A stretch of 64,000 nucleotides of DNA from Roseobacter litoralis Och 149 (GTDB taxonomy: Bacteria > Pseudomonadota > Alphaproteobacteria > Rhodobacterales > Rhodobacteraceae), in contig NC_015730.1 of the NCBI RefSeq assembly GCF_000154785.2, positions 3,534,001 through 3,598,000 of the forward strand, written 5' to 3'. A program made the translations under genes and the position numbers. Below, in pieces: positions 46,860 through 56,275 of the stretch (positions are counted from its first letter, which is position 1; every line of letters begins with the position of its first letter). The notes under the pieces were generated by a model, which was not told where the DNA came from, ran no database searches, and worked only from the letters and a program-made list of their open reading frames with translations.

Positions 46860-47196
46860 CGTGCCACTCCTCAGAAAGCGTATGCTTTTATCAGCAATTT
46901 TTAGCCCAAGAGCAAGACGCCAAATACGCGCATCTCCTCAGTTTTACCTCAAAGTGAAGCCGCATGGTTCCTTATAGGCGTAACGCTCGCGCATCCCCTT
47001 TACGCGTAGCACTCGCGCGTCGTACAAACTGTAACGCCAATAGCTGCCCCTCAACACCATTGCGCAGAAAAACCCCGAAAACCGGGCCAAATCCGTCGAC
47101 TGTGCAGTGTTCCTGCCAAAACGTGTCAGTAAGCCTGGGCAATGGCCTTGATCACGGCGCAGATAAGCGCATCTTGGCAGGGAAAGAGAGAACCGC
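46860..47196. other. 337-bp gap upstream of uvrB
   Basis: No gene or RNA supported. I searched by eye for the alphaproteobacterial LexA box (GTTC-N7-GTTC type) before uvrB and did not find a full match. GGGAAAGAGAG precedes the uvrB ATG as a weak RBS. Confidence 0.45.
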
Positions 47197-49395
47197 ATGC
47201 CCTACGCACATTCCGACACCACCGAGGCCGTTTTAGCCAACGCCGCACCCGATGTGCGCGCCCGTCCGAAACTGGAAGGCGGCAAGGCGTTCAAGCTCGC
47301 GACCGAATTCGAACCCGCAGGCGACCAGCCCACCGCCATCAAGGAACTCGCCGCAGGTGTGCGCAATGGCGATCGGGATCAGGTGCTTTTGGGGGCGACC
47401 GGCACCGGCAAGACCTTTACCATGGCCAAGGTCATCGAAGAAACGCAGCGCCCCGCGATCATTCTGGCTCCCAACAAAACATTGGCCGCCCAGCTTTATG
47501 GCGAATTCAAAGGGTTCTTTCCCGAGAATGCCGTGGAGTATTTCGTCAGTTTCTACGACTATTATCAGCCCGAAGCCTATGTGGCCCGCTCTGACACCTA
47601 CATTGAAAAAGAAAGCCAGATCAACGAACAGATCGACCGCATGCGCCACTCTGCCACCCGTGCGCTGCTCGAACGCGACGATGTGATCATCGTGGCCTCA
47701 GTCTCCTGCATCTACGGCATCGGATCGGTGGAAACCTACGGCGCGATGACGCAGGATCTCAAGACCGGACAGATGTATGACCAGCGACAGGTCATGGCCG
47801 ATCTGGTGGCGCAGCAATACCGCCGCAACGATCAGTCCTTTCAGCGCGGCAGCTTCCGGGTGCGCGGCGACAGCCTCGAAATCTTCCCCGCCCACCTTGA
47901 AGACCGCGCATGGAAGTTGTCTTTTTTCGGCGAAGAACTCGAAGCTATCACCGAATTTGACCCGCTGACCGGTGAAAAAACCGATACATTCGAGCAAATC
48001 CGCGTTTATGCCAACAGCCACTATGTGACGCCGAAACCAACGATGAATCAGGCGATCATCGGCATCAAGAAAGAGCTGCGCACCCGGCTGGATCAACTCG
48101 TGGGCGATGGTAAACTGCTCGAAGCGCAGCGGCTGGAACAGCGCACGAATTTTGACCTTGAGATGCTGGAGGCGACCGGCGTCTGCAACGGGATCGAAAA
48201 CTATTCCCGCTATCTGACCGGCCGCGCACCGGGGGAGCCACCCCCCACGCTGTTCGAATTCATCCCCGACAACGCCATCGTCTTTGCGGACGAATCCCAC
48301 GTCTCCGTGCCGCAGATCGGCGGCATGTACAAAGGCGACTACCGGCGCAAATTCACGCTGGCCGAACACGGGTTCCGCCTGCCCTCCTGCATGGACAACC
48401 GCCCCCTCAAGTTTGAGGAATGGGATGCGATGCGCCCGCAGTCGGTCTTTGTCTCGGCCACCCCCGCGGCTTGGGAAATCGAACAGACGGGCGGTGTATT
48501 CACCGAACAGATCATCCGCCCCACCGGCCTCATCGACCCGGAAATCGAAATCCGCCCTGTCGAGATGCAGGTGGACGATCTGCTGGATGAGGTGCGCAAA
48601 GTGGCCGCCGATGGCTTCCGCACGCTGGTCACGACGCTGACCAAACGCATGGCCGAAGACCTCACCGAATATATGCACGAACAGGGCATCCGCGTGCGTT
48701 ATATGCACTCGGATATCGACACGCTTGAGCGGATCGAGATTCTGCGCGATTTGCGCCTTGGCGCCTTTGACGTGCTGATCGGGATCAACCTGCTGCGCGA
48801 GGGGCTGGATATCCCCGAATGTGGTCTGGTTGCGATTTTGGATGCAGATAAAGAAGGCTTCCTGCGCTCTGAAACCTCGCTGATCCAGACCACGGGGCGC
48901 GCAGCGCGTAACGCCGAAGGGCGCGTGATCATGTACGCCGACCGCATCACCGGCTCGATGGAGCGCGCCATCGGAGAGACCGACCGCCGCCGCGCCAAAC
49001 AGGTCGCCTATAACGAAAAACACGGGATCACGCCCACGACGGTGAAAAAGAACGTCGAGGATATTCTCGCCGGGCTCTACAAAGGCGACACGGACCAGTC
49101 CCGCGTCACCGCCAAGATCGACAAACAGATGGCCGGTGGAAATCTGCAAACGGTGCTGGACGGTTTGCGCACAGATATGCGCAAGGCCGCCGAAAACCTC
49201 GAGTTCGAAGAGGCCGCCCGTCTGCGCGACGAAGTCAAACGCCTCGAAGCCGTCGACCTCGCCATCGCCGACGACCCCATGGCGCGTCAGTATGCGGTCG
49301 AGAAAGCCGTGGAAGACAGCGCCAAATCCTCAGGCCGCAGCACGCTGGGCCGCGGCGGCATGCGTGGTGGGGTGAAGCGGAAGCGAGGGCGGTGA
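47197..49395 (+). CDS. uvrB: Excinuclease ABC subunit B
   Basis: The 732-residue helicase-like subunit loads at damaged DNA. Motifs: [14 protein letters not shown] (Walker A) near residue 68, [15 protein letters not shown] (beta-hairpin region), the helicase [11 protein letters not shown], and a C-terminal UVR domain ([17 protein letters not shown]) that binds UvrC. N-terminal extension of about 25 residues is longer than in E. coli. ATG 47197. An Abi_C gene follows within 4 bases. Confidence 0.97.
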   Translation: MPYAHSDTTEAVLANAAPDVRARPKLEGGKAFKLATEFEPAGDQPTAIKELAAGVRNGDRDQVLLGATGTGKTFTMAKVIEETQRPAIILAPNKTLAAQLYGEFKGFFPENAVEYFVSFYDYYQPEAYVARSDTYIEKESQINEQIDRMRHSATRALLERDDVIIVASVSCIYGIGSVETYGAMTQDLKTGQMYDQRQVMADLVAQQYRRNDQSFQRGSFRVRGDSLEIFPAHLEDRAWKLSFFGEELEAITEFDPLTGEKTDTFEQIRVYANSHYVTPKPTMNQAIIGIKKELRTRLDQLVGDGKLLEAQRLEQRTNFDLEMLEATGVCNGIENYSRYLTGRAPGEPPPTLFEFIPDNAIVFADESHVSVPQIGGMYKGDYRRKFTLAEHGFRLPSCMDNRPLKFEEWDAMRPQSVFVSATPAAWEIEQTGGVFTEQIIRPTGLIDPEIEIRPVEMQVDDLLDEVRKVAADGFRTLVTTLTKRMAEDLTEYMHEQGIRVRYMHSDIDTLERIEILRDLRLGAFDVLIGINLLREGLDIPECGLVAILDADKEGFLRSETSLIQTTGRAARNAEGRVIMYADRITGSMERAIGETDRRRAKQVAYNEKHGITPTTVKKNVEDILAGLYKGDTDQSRVTAKIDKQMAGGNLQTVLDGLRTDMRKAAENLEFEEAARLRDEVKRLEAVDLAIADDPMARQYAVEKAVEDSAKSSGRSTLGRGGMRGGVKRKRGR

Positions 49396-49399
49396 GTCA

Positions 49400-50311
49400 T
49401 TGGCAAAATTAAAGCACTACCAAACCGAACAACTTAAAAAATGGTTCTGTCCAGAGCCAGGTTATGTACTGGATTTCTCCAACAAAACATTTTCTGAGTT
49501 TTTCGAAGACCACTTTGAAACGAACGTTTACGCGGATGCGTTCAGCGAACACGGCACATCGAAGTTCAACAGGCTGAAAGCATTTATTGAGCTATCGCCT
49601 CCTCACATAGCAATCGAACTACTAAATCTTCTTTGGCAGCGACTTAATTCAGAAAGAGACGAGCATATTGAAGAGGCACAATTCAAGAGCCTAAATGACG
49701 TTTGGACAGTGGATCCCGAGTATGTAGCGGCTCTGATAGAGAACGCTGCTCTTGAAGACAAACCATTTCGAAAGCTAATTGACGAACTTGCGTCGTTACC
49801 AAGTCACAATGCGGTTCCGCATCTTCAGCAAGCCACGTTGGAATGGACACTTGATACAGTCGATTTGGAAATCTCTAGAGCCATAGCCAACCTTGAAAAT
49901 GATCCTGAGGCGGCGATTACTGCGGCAAGTTCGATGATAGAGAGCCTTTGCAGATCAATACTAATTGCACGGGACAGACCATTACCCAAGCAATTGGACA
50001 TCAAAAACCTTTATAAAGAGGTACGCGAACCGCTTGGGCTTTCGCCCAAGAAGGAGGGCATCAACTCTGAAATTGAGAACGATGTGAGAGCAATTTTAGG
50101 CGCACTTGGCAATGTAGTGCAGGGTGTAGGCGCCCTTCGGACCCATGCAGGAACAGCTCATGGAAGGGAACGCGGTTTCCGAAGAATCGATCCGAGAATA
50201 GGCCGATTGGCAGTGAACGGAGCATCGACAGTGGCATTATTCTTGATTGAAACATGGCAAAAAAGGTTTCCCGAAGACAAACTTGCAAAAACGGTCGAGA
50301 AAAGCGTCTGA
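49400..50311 (+). CDS. Abi_C domain protein (abortive-infection type)
   Basis: The 303-residue product starts at TTG 49400, with GGTGAG from the uvrB tail as RBS. The C-terminal 110 residues match the abortive infection C-terminal pattern: AAITAASSMIESLCRSILI, LYKEVREPLGLSP, ILGALGNVVQGVGALRTHAG and TAHGRERG. The N-terminal part (FSEFFEDHFETNVYADAF, HGTSKFNRLKAFIEL) resembles AbiJ-type N-terminal domains. Phage defence is probable but inferred. It is AT-richer than neighbours, suggesting transfer, and is read through from uvrB. Confidence 0.7.
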   Translation: MAKLKHYQTEQLKKWFCPEPGYVLDFSNKTFSEFFEDHFETNVYADAFSEHGTSKFNRLKAFIELSPPHIAIELLNLLWQRLNSERDEHIEEAQFKSLNDVWTVDPEYVAALIENAALEDKPFRKLIDELASLPSHNAVPHLQQATLEWTLDTVDLEISRAIANLENDPEAAITAASSMIESLCRSILIARDRPLPKQLDIKNLYKEVREPLGLSPKKEGINSEIENDVRAILGALGNVVQGVGALRTHAGTAHGRERGFRRIDPRIGRLAVNGASTVALFLIETWQKRFPEDKLAKTVEKSV

Positions 50312-50497
50312 CCCTAGCGGGAGAGTCAGACGCTGGCTTGGAAAAGCAAAGCTCTGGGGCAGACAAGATGCGTAGGCCTGCAACGAACCACCGGCCAAAA
50401 ACCTAAGCTTACTGTAATCGACTTCACATACGTTGCGTCATGTCCGTGCCACCTTTGCCCCAAGGGCATTTTCCCTGTTGCACGGAAAGTTCATTTC

Positions 50498-50836
50498 ATG
50501 ACCCAACTCGCTTTTGGCTACGGCTTTATCATTTTCACCGCTCTCATCGTCATTATCGGCGACAGCGTCATCAAGGTGGCGGCGGATGCGGGGCACACGA
50601 TTTCCTCCTCTTACGTAGTGATCGGCGTCGTGCTCTATGGCGTCTCGGCGGTTCTGTGGTTTTTCGCCATGCAGCACATCACGCTGGTGCAGGCCGGGGT
50701 CGCTTATTCGATGCTGACCCTCGTCGCGCTCGCTATCATCGGCGCGCTTTGGTTCAACGAGCCGCTGCATCTGCGCGAATACGCAGGTCTCGCCTGCGCG
50801 TTGCTCGCCATGGTGCTGATGAGCCGCATCGCCTGA
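50498..50836 (+). CDS. Small multidrug-resistance/EmrE-like membrane transporter
   Basis: The 112-residue protein has four helices, like an SMR/EamA half-size transporter: FGYGFIIFTALIVIIGDSVIKVA, YVVIGVVLYGVSAVLWFFAM, then two more. Dimer action as a drug or metabolite antiporter is expected. Located between the Abi_C gene and the pyridoxamine-oxidase-like gene with no shared function. ATG 50498. Confidence 0.75.
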   Translation: MTQLAFGYGFIIFTALIVIIGDSVIKVAADAGHTISSSYVVIGVVLYGVSAVLWFFAMQHITLVQAGVAYSMLTLVALAIIGALWFNEPLHLREYAGLACALLAMVLMSRIA

Positions 50837-50878
50837 AGACCCGGTTGCAACCGACGCGCCGCGCCCCACATCTGATGC

Positions 50879-51367
50879 ATGAGCAAACGCGACCCCTTCC
50901 GCCCTGTTGACGCCGAGGCCCGCGCGCTGGCGCGCAATCTGATCGACCATGCCACTTTTGCAGCCCTCGCCGTCACCGAACAGGGACACCCCAGCGTGAG
51001 CCGCATTGCCTTTGCCACCGACCCCGATGGCGCGCCGCTGTCGCTGATCTCGGACCTGTCCTCGCACACCACAGCGCTGGAGGCACAACCCGACTGTGCC
51101 CTGCTTGTGGGCGAACCATCTGACCGGGGCGATCCGCTGACCCATCCACGCCTGACGCTGCACGCGACGGCATGTTTCATCCCCCGCGACAGCGCCGCAC
51201 ACCCGGCCCTGCGCGCGCATTATCTGGCGCAGCGCCCCAAGGCGAAACTCTATATTGATTTCGCTGATTTCCGGCTGGTTCGCTTTGACGTCCGCCTCGC
51301 CCTGCTGAATGGTGGATTTGGGCGCGCGTATAAACTGACGGCAGAGGACCTCAACGCCACGCCTTGA
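50879..51367 (+). CDS. Pyridoxamine 5'-phosphate oxidase-like flavin protein
   Basis: The 162-residue split-barrel protein resembles HugZ/PNPOx-type proteins: FAALAVTEQGHPSVSRIAF and LSLISDLSSHTTALEAQP, with a C-terminal DFADFRLVRFDV strand. Such proteins bind FMN or heme. No catalytic motif assigns a substrate. ATG 50879. Confidence 0.8.
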   Translation: MSKRDPFRPVDAEARALARNLIDHATFAALAVTEQGHPSVSRIAFATDPDGAPLSLISDLSSHTTALEAQPDCALLVGEPSDRGDPLTHPRLTLHATACFIPRDSAAHPALRAHYLAQRPKAKLYIDFADFRLVRFDVRLALLNGGFGRAYKLTAEDLNATP

Positions 51368-51466
51368 GCAGAAGTTGTAACCTGTGAAATATCACTTTCG
51401 GGCCTTGTCCTCATCCTGCAATCGGATAGGTTGCGGGCCAATCCAATCAACCCTAAGAGGTGTGCT

Positions 51467-51976
51467 ATGTCGCTTTTTTCCACCCGTTCTCTCGCCGTGA
51501 TCGCCGCAGCGGTCCTTTCCACCGGTGCCAGCGCCGACACCTTCCTGAAATATGGGGAAGTCGAGGGCTGGAAGGTCTATATCGACCAGGAAAAGAAATC
51601 CTGCCTTCTTGAAACGGTCGATAGCGAAGAGAATGTCGTACAAATGGGCCTGACCGAAGACCGCGGTGTTGGCTATCTCGGTGTCTTCACCAAGGGTGAG
51701 ACCACCCTGAAAGCAGGCGACACCGAAGCGGTTGTGATCCTGATCGGTGAGAACATGTATGTCGGCGAGGCCACGGGCATGCGCGGCAACATCACCAAAG
51801 GATACTCCGGTGGTTATGTGCTCAGCGACAGCCCGCAGTTTGCCGAGGATCTGGCCCAGCAATACACGATGACCGTCTTTCCCGAAAAAGACTATGCCTT
51901 CACCATGGACCTGAGCGGCACCAAAAAAGCGATGGCCATGGCACGCGAGTGCACTCAAAAGCAGATCGGCGGGTAA
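51467..51976 (+). CDS. Secreted protein, invasion-locus-B-like
   Basis: The 169-residue product from ATG 51467 (AGAGGTG before it) has a signal peptide (SLAVIAAAVLSTGASA) and a beta-rich mature part with WKVYIDQEKKSCLLET; an internal DRGVGYLGVF and a C-terminal Cys follow. It resembles the IalB group only weakly, so the name is tentative. Periplasmic. A terminator follows. Confidence 0.65.
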   Translation: MSLFSTRSLAVIAAAVLSTGASADTFLKYGEVEGWKVYIDQEKKSCLLETVDSEENVVQMGLTEDRGVGYLGVFTKGETTLKAGDTEAVVILIGENMYVGEATGMRGNITKGYSGGYVLSDSPQFAEDLAQQYTMTVFPEKDYAFTMDLSGTKKAMAMARECTQKQIGG

Positions 51977-51990
51977 AACCCCAACATCTC

Positions 51991-52023
51991 AAGGGCCGGT
52001 GGCACATCGCCCCGGCCTTTTTT
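51991..52023 (+). terminator. Rho-independent terminator
   Basis: GGCCGG (51994-51999) pairs with CCGGCC (52012-52017) and is followed by TTTTTT. It lies 15 bases after the secreted protein gene. Confidence 0.8.
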
Positions 52024-52066
52024 GCGCCAGATTTGAGAAGCGGGAACGCCGCCCTATGTTTCGAAT

Positions 52067-52492
52067 ATGCGCTGTGCCCTGCCCCTGATATTTTTAGCGA
52101 CCACCTGCCCGGCGTGGGAATTCACTCCCGGCCAGCCCTGCCTCTTGAACCATGAGGCGCGTGGCACAGAGGTGGCGTTAACCTACGATCCCACCGCACC
52201 GCTCTACACGATATCCATCACCACGGATGCACCGTGGCCCCAAGCGCCGGTATTCTCCATGCGGTTTGATGGGCCTTCGGGGTTGATGATTTCAACCGAC
52301 CGCCAGACCCTGAGCGCGGACCGCCGCACGCTGACGGTCACAGATCGTGGATTTGCAAATGTGCTGGACGGGTTGCAGTTCAACGACACCGCGACAGCAA
52401 CATCCGGCACTGTAGCCGTGCGCTTTTCTCTCAGCGGTGCGGCCCAACCCGTCGCCGACTTCAGACTGTGTCGCGCCGAACCCGGCGTCTGA
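52067..52492 (+). CDS. Secreted protein of unknown function
   Basis: The 141-residue product starts with a short signal (MRCALPLIFLATTCPAWE) and continues as a beta-rich domain with two cysteine positions (CLLNHEA and CRAEPG at the ends), which may form one disulfide. No family recognised. It is transcribed after the terminator at 52023 and so has its own promoter. The frame opens at ATG 52067. Confidence 0.6.
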   Translation: MRCALPLIFLATTCPAWEFTPGQPCLLNHEARGTEVALTYDPTAPLYTISITTDAPWPQAPVFSMRFDGPSGLMISTDRQTLSADRRTLTVTDRGFANVLDGLQFNDTATATSGTVAVRFSLSGAAQPVADFRLCRAEPGV

Positions 52493-52558
52493 CGAAGCCG
52501 GGACGCACATGTATCACAGTCGAACGCTGTCCTGAGTTTAAACCCCCACGAACCCCGC

Positions 52559-52789
52559 TTAGAAATCGAACAGCTCGTCTAGAAAACCACCGCGTTTTTT
52601 CTTTTTATAGCCGCCACGGTCGTCGTAACCACGCGATGGGGCTGGGGCAGCTGGTGGGGCGCTCCGGTCGAGGATCTTGTCGAGTTCGCCACGGTCCAGC
52701 CAGACGCCGCGACATTGAGGGCAATAATCAATTTCAACACCGCTGCGGTCGGTGATCACAAGGGTCGTTCCATCAACAGGGCATTTCAT
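52559..52789 (-). CDS. TFIIB-type zinc-ribbon protein
   Basis: The 76-residue product begins MKCPVDGTTL and carries CPxC...CPQCRGVWLDRGELDKIL, the zf-TFIIB motif of small bacterial zinc proteins. The C-terminal half is low-complexity and basic (GYKKKKRGGF), ending FLDELFDF. ATG 52789 follows AGGAGAG. Nucleic-acid binding is likely; partner unknown. Confidence 0.85.
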   Translation of the reverse strand: MKCPVDGTTLVITDRSGVEIDYCPQCRGVWLDRGELDKILDRSAPPAAPAPSRGYDDRGGYKKKKRGGFLDELFDF

Positions 52790-52927
52790 TGCGCTCTCCT
52801 TTTTCTCTGTCTTAAAGATAGGAAGTCTGTTTCGGATTTCACCCATGAGAAACATCAAAAACCCCTAAAAACGCGTAACCAATTTTTAACTCCCGTTAAC
52901 CATGATGCAGTCTGGGAGACGAATGTG

Positions 52928-53635
52928 ATGCGGTCTGTGGTTTTCGCGCTGATATTGGCCTTGGTGAGCGCATCTTCCGCGCAGGCCGGTGCGTGGCTGC
53001 GGGAAAAAGGCAAAAGTTTCGTATCGACCTCCGTGCAGACGACCGAGAACAACGGCAGCTCCGTCAGCTTTTACATGGAATACGGGTTGGGTGAAAAAGT
53101 CACCATCGGGGCCGATATCACCTATGACACTGAAATTCTAAATTATGTCGCGGGTGCGGACATCGCCGCCACGACGATCGAAGACGTGCCGATCGGATCT
53201 GGCATCTTGTTTGCACGCTTTCCTTTGGGCCCCGTGGACCAGCCCAACAAATGGGCCTTTCACCTTGGTATCGGGGCGCGGTATTTCGAGGCGGAGTTTC
53301 TTCAGGCTGCCGAACTGGGCCTGTCCTGGGGCCGTGGCATTCAGATCGGCAGCAAATACGGCTGGGTCAATGTGGACAGCAGCTATAATGACGCCGAAGC
53401 ACCCGCCGAAGCGCGCATCAAAGTGGATGGCACGGTCGGTTTGGGGCTCACCGATAAAACCAAGGTCATGCTGCAGATGTTCAACACTTTCGAGGATGGT
53501 CAAAGTTTCTCAAAACTCTCCCCGTCACTGCTGTTTTCGCCCGGTAAGGGCCGGGTAACCTTTCAGTTCAGCAGCGAAATTCCGACCAAAGGCGGCGAGG
53601 CGTCGCTGAAACTCGGGGTCTGGACGGAGTTCTGA
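52928..53635 (+). CDS. Outer-membrane beta-barrel-like exported protein
   Basis: The 235-residue product has a signal peptide (VFALILALVSASSAQA) and alternating hydrophobic strands with aromatic ends (WLREKGKSFVSTSVQ, KWAFHLGIGARYFEAEF, RVTFQFSSEI), closing with the C-terminal aromatic residue F, which suits a barrel signal. Function is unknown. ATG 52928; the frame is open to 52715 upstream, over the zinc-ribbon gene. Confidence 0.7.
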   Translation: MRSVVFALILALVSASSAQAGAWLREKGKSFVSTSVQTTENNGSSVSFYMEYGLGEKVTIGADITYDTEILNYVAGADIAATTIEDVPIGSGILFARFPLGPVDQPNKWAFHLGIGARYFEAEFLQAAELGLSWGRGIQIGSKYGWVNVDSSYNDAEAPAEARIKVDGTVGLGLTDKTKVMLQMFNTFEDGQSFSKLSPSLLFSPGKGRVTFQFSSEIPTKGGEASLKLGVWTEF

Positions 53636-53641
53636 TGCCGG

Positions 53642-54043
53642 TCAGGTGATGAAATCGGCCGCATCCAGAATCTGCACCCCATTGATACGCCAGCCGTTTT
53701 CAGTTTCGAGCATGCGGTAATCAAGGATATGCACCTTGCCTTCCATGTCCTTGATCCGAACCCGCTGCCAATGGATGCCGTCCTCAGTACGGTTTTCCAG
53801 ATACTCCACCGTGTCGGGCCGCCAGACCATCGGATAGCCCTGCGTCACCATGCGCCTGAAATTCTCAGGCGTGGCGAAATAGCGTTGCAAACCGGGGCTG
53901 GCGTATTCCATCGCCTGCGCAAAGTCATCTTGCTGAAAGGCCGACAGTTGGTTGTCGATCACATCGCGCATGTCCTTGGGGCTCGCCACCGCGCCAAAGG
54001 CGGCCAGAACCGAGAACACAACGCCTAAAACAATTGCACGCAT
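53642..54043 (-). CDS. DUF4864 exported protein
   Basis: The 133-residue product has a signal peptide (LGVVFSVLAAFGAVAS) and the DUF4864 pattern: IDNQLSAFQQDDFAQAMEYASP, then YPMVWRPDTVEYLE and WRINGVQIL at the end. Periplasmic NTF2-like fold, function unknown. RBS AAGGAG. It is convergent with the barrel-like gene and six bases apart. Confidence 0.85.
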   Translation of the reverse strand: MRAIVLGVVFSVLAAFGAVASPKDMRDVIDNQLSAFQQDDFAQAMEYASPGLQRYFATPENFRRMVTQGYPMVWRPDTVEYLENRTEDGIHWQRVRIKDMEGKVHILDYRMLETENGWRINGVQILDAADFIT

Positions 54044-54103
54044 TAGCTTTCTCCTTGATCGGTTAGATCAAGAGTAAACCGCCAAACCCATCCGGCAAGG
54101 GTG

Positions 54104-55687
54104 TCAGTCGTCGCTCAGCAATTCACCGGCAAGGGCAGCATCAATCAGAGCGACCGTTTCCTGCACCCCGTAAAGGGCGATGAAGCCACCAAAACGCGGC
54201 CCCTGCGACGCGCCCAGCAGCACCTCATAAAGGGCCGTGAACCATCCGCGCAAGGGATCAAACCGCTCGCGCCCGCAGGCATAAACGATGGATTGCAACG
54301 CCTCATCATCCACCGGACCGTCATAGGCTTTGAGCTGATCACGCAGGTCTTCCAGCGCCTCACGCTCCAGATCACTGGCCGCGCGATAGACTTTCTTCGG
54401 CTTCACGAAATCGTTGAAATACCGCACGGCGAAACCTGCCGCTGCATCCATATCAGGATTGTTTTCCGGATTGGTTTCAGGCGCATAGCGCTGGATGAAC
54501 CCCCAAAGCTGCGATTTATCCTGCGCCGAAGACACGCTCGCCAGATTGAGCAGCATGGAGAATGGCACCAGCATGTTGGATGTCGGCACATCGCCCCCAT
54601 GGATATGCCACACCGGGTTGTTCAAGCGCTGGGTAATGTCCTGACCGGCATAGGCGCGCAGCTGCTGGTGATATTCGTCGACAGCTTTCGGGATCACGTC
54701 GAAATACATGCGCTTCGCCGTCTTCGGCTTTTGGTACATGAAATACGACAAGCTCTCGGTGCTGGCATAGGTCAGCCATTCATCAATGCTCACCCCATTG
54801 CCAGACGATTTGGAAATTTTTTGCCCGTTTTCGTCCAGAAACAACTCATAGGTGAAATGCTCAGGCGGGCGCTGGCCCAAGATACGGCAAATCTTGTCAT
54901 AAATCGGCGTATTGGTGGAATGGTCCTTGCCATACATCTCGAAATCCACGCCAAGCGCCGCCCAACGTGCGCCAAAGTCTGGCTTCCACTGCAATTTGAC
55001 CGCACCACCGGTCACCGGCAGGGTCATCTCTTCACCATCTTCGGTCTCAAAGGTGATCGTGCCCGCCTGCGCGTTGACCTCTTTCATCGGGACATACATC
55101 ACGCGACCGCTCTCGGGATGGATCGGCAGGAAAATCGAATAGGTCTGGCGCCGCTCCTCGCGCAGGGATTTCAGCATGACCGCCATGATTTCATCGTATT
55201 TGGCAGCCGCGCGCAGCAAGACTTCATCAAACTGCCCGGTGTTATAGAACTCGGTCGCGGAAATGAATTCATACTCGAACCCAAAAGTATCCAGAAACCG
55301 GCGCAGCATGGCGTTGTTATGCTCCCCAAAACTGGAATGCGTCCCGAACGGGTCCGGCACGCTGGTCAGCGGGCGTTGCAAATGCGCCGTCAGCGCTTCG
55401 GGGTTGGGCACATTGCCCGGCACTTTGCGCATCCCGTCCAGATCATCCGAAAAGCAGATCAGCTTGGTCGGAATATCCGAGATTTCCTGAAACGCCCGCA
55501 TCACCATCGAGGTGCGCGCCACCTCGCCAAAGGTCCCGATATGCGGCAACCCGGAAGGGCCATAGCCCGTTTCGAACAGGACATAGCCTTTTTCCGGCGC
55601 GTTCTTTTCGTATCGCTTGAGCACGCGGCGCGCTTCTTCAAAGGGCCATGCTTTGCTCGTCATCGCGGCGGTACGGGTGTCGGACAT
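54104..55687 (-). CDS. lysK: Lysyl-tRNA synthetase, class I
   Basis: The 527-residue enzyme is a class I synthetase (archaeal-type LysRS), with the HIGH-like motif PHIG in [11 protein letters not shown] and KISKSSGNG as KMSKS. The C-terminal part contains a helical anticodon-binding domain. Most bacteria use class II LysRS; alphaproteobacteria commonly use this form. Start ATG 55687. Stands alone. Confidence 0.95.
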   Translation of the reverse strand: MSDTRTAAMTSKAWPFEEARRVLKRYEKNAPEKGYVLFETGYGPSGLPHIGTFGEVARTSMVMRAFQEISDIPTKLICFSDDLDGMRKVPGNVPNPEALTAHLQRPLTSVPDPFGTHSSFGEHNNAMLRRFLDTFGFEYEFISATEFYNTGQFDEVLLRAAAKYDEIMAVMLKSLREERRQTYSIFLPIHPESGRVMYVPMKEVNAQAGTITFETEDGEEMTLPVTGGAVKLQWKPDFGARWAALGVDFEMYGKDHSTNTPIYDKICRILGQRPPEHFTYELFLDENGQKISKSSGNGVSIDEWLTYASTESLSYFMYQKPKTAKRMYFDVIPKAVDEYHQQLRAYAGQDITQRLNNPVWHIHGGDVPTSNMLVPFSMLLNLASVSSAQDKSQLWGFIQRYAPETNPENNPDMDAAAGFAVRYFNDFVKPKKVYRAASDLEREALEDLRDQLKAYDGPVDDEALQSIVYACGRERFDPLRGWFTALYEVLLGASQGPRFGGFIALYGVQETVALIDAALAGELLSDD

Positions 55688-55805
55688 GATATATCAAACC
55701 TCTGGGTGTCGTGCCTCTTGCGCGACGTTCCGCCCGTCCCTATTGCCTTGTCATAGTGGCGTCAATAATCTGCGCCTGTAACCTTTTGCTGAAAGCACCC
55801 CTCCC

Positions 55806-56228
55806 TTGCCCGATACACCAGCCCATTCATTTTCTGCTCAGGACTGCCTTGTGGCGCTCATGATCGCTGTTTCCGCCTCTGACGAAGACATGCGCACCGC
55901 AGAACTCGTGAAAATTCAGGCTGCTGTGCAGCTGCTGCCGATCTTTTCCGACTACGACCCGGATCGGATCACTCATGTAACCCAGGTGGTCTTTGATCTG
56001 CTGGAACAGGAAGACGGTCTGGATGCGCTCTTTGGTCTCATGCGCGAAGGGCTGCCCGAACGTCTTTATGAAACGGCCTACGCTCTGGCCTGCGATGTGG
56101 CGGCCGCAGATGGCAAGCTGGGCGAAACCGAACTGCGCCTTCTCGAAGAGGTGCGCTACGAACTCGCGCTGGACCGGTTGCATGCTGCCGCCATCGAACG
56201 CGGGGCCCGGGCGCGCCATCTGACCTGA
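55806..56228 (+). CDS. TerB-like protein
   Basis: The product of up to 140 residues has the TerB pattern: two helical halves, with MIAVSASDEDM early and LACDVAAADGKLGETELRLLEEV later, holding the paired acidic residues. The frame starts at TTG 55806 with no strong RBS; ATG 55860 is the alternative. Stress-related in tellurite operons; here there are no other ter genes, so the role is open. Confidence 0.75.
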   Translation: MPDTPAHSFSAQDCLVALMIAVSASDEDMRTAELVKIQAAVQLLPIFSDYDPDRITHVTQVVFDLLEQEDGLDALFGLMREGLPERLYETAYALACDVAAADGKLGETELRLLEEVRYELALDRLHAAAIERGARARHLT

Positions 56229-56275
56229 CCCCAGCCCGATCGAGGGCGCAAGCCCGCCCTGCGACCAAGGGCCAA

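Noticed and set aside
46860..47196. LexA/SOS box before uvrB
   Set aside because: No full GTTC-N7-GTTC match by eye; single half sites only.
47698..49149. 483-codon minus-strand frame inside uvrB
   Set aside because: Shadow of uvrB; no start site or domain.
54101..55756. 551-codon plus-strand frame opposite the lysyl-tRNA synthetase gene
   Set aside because: Reads the complement of a certain gene; high GC keeps antisense frames open. No domain seen.
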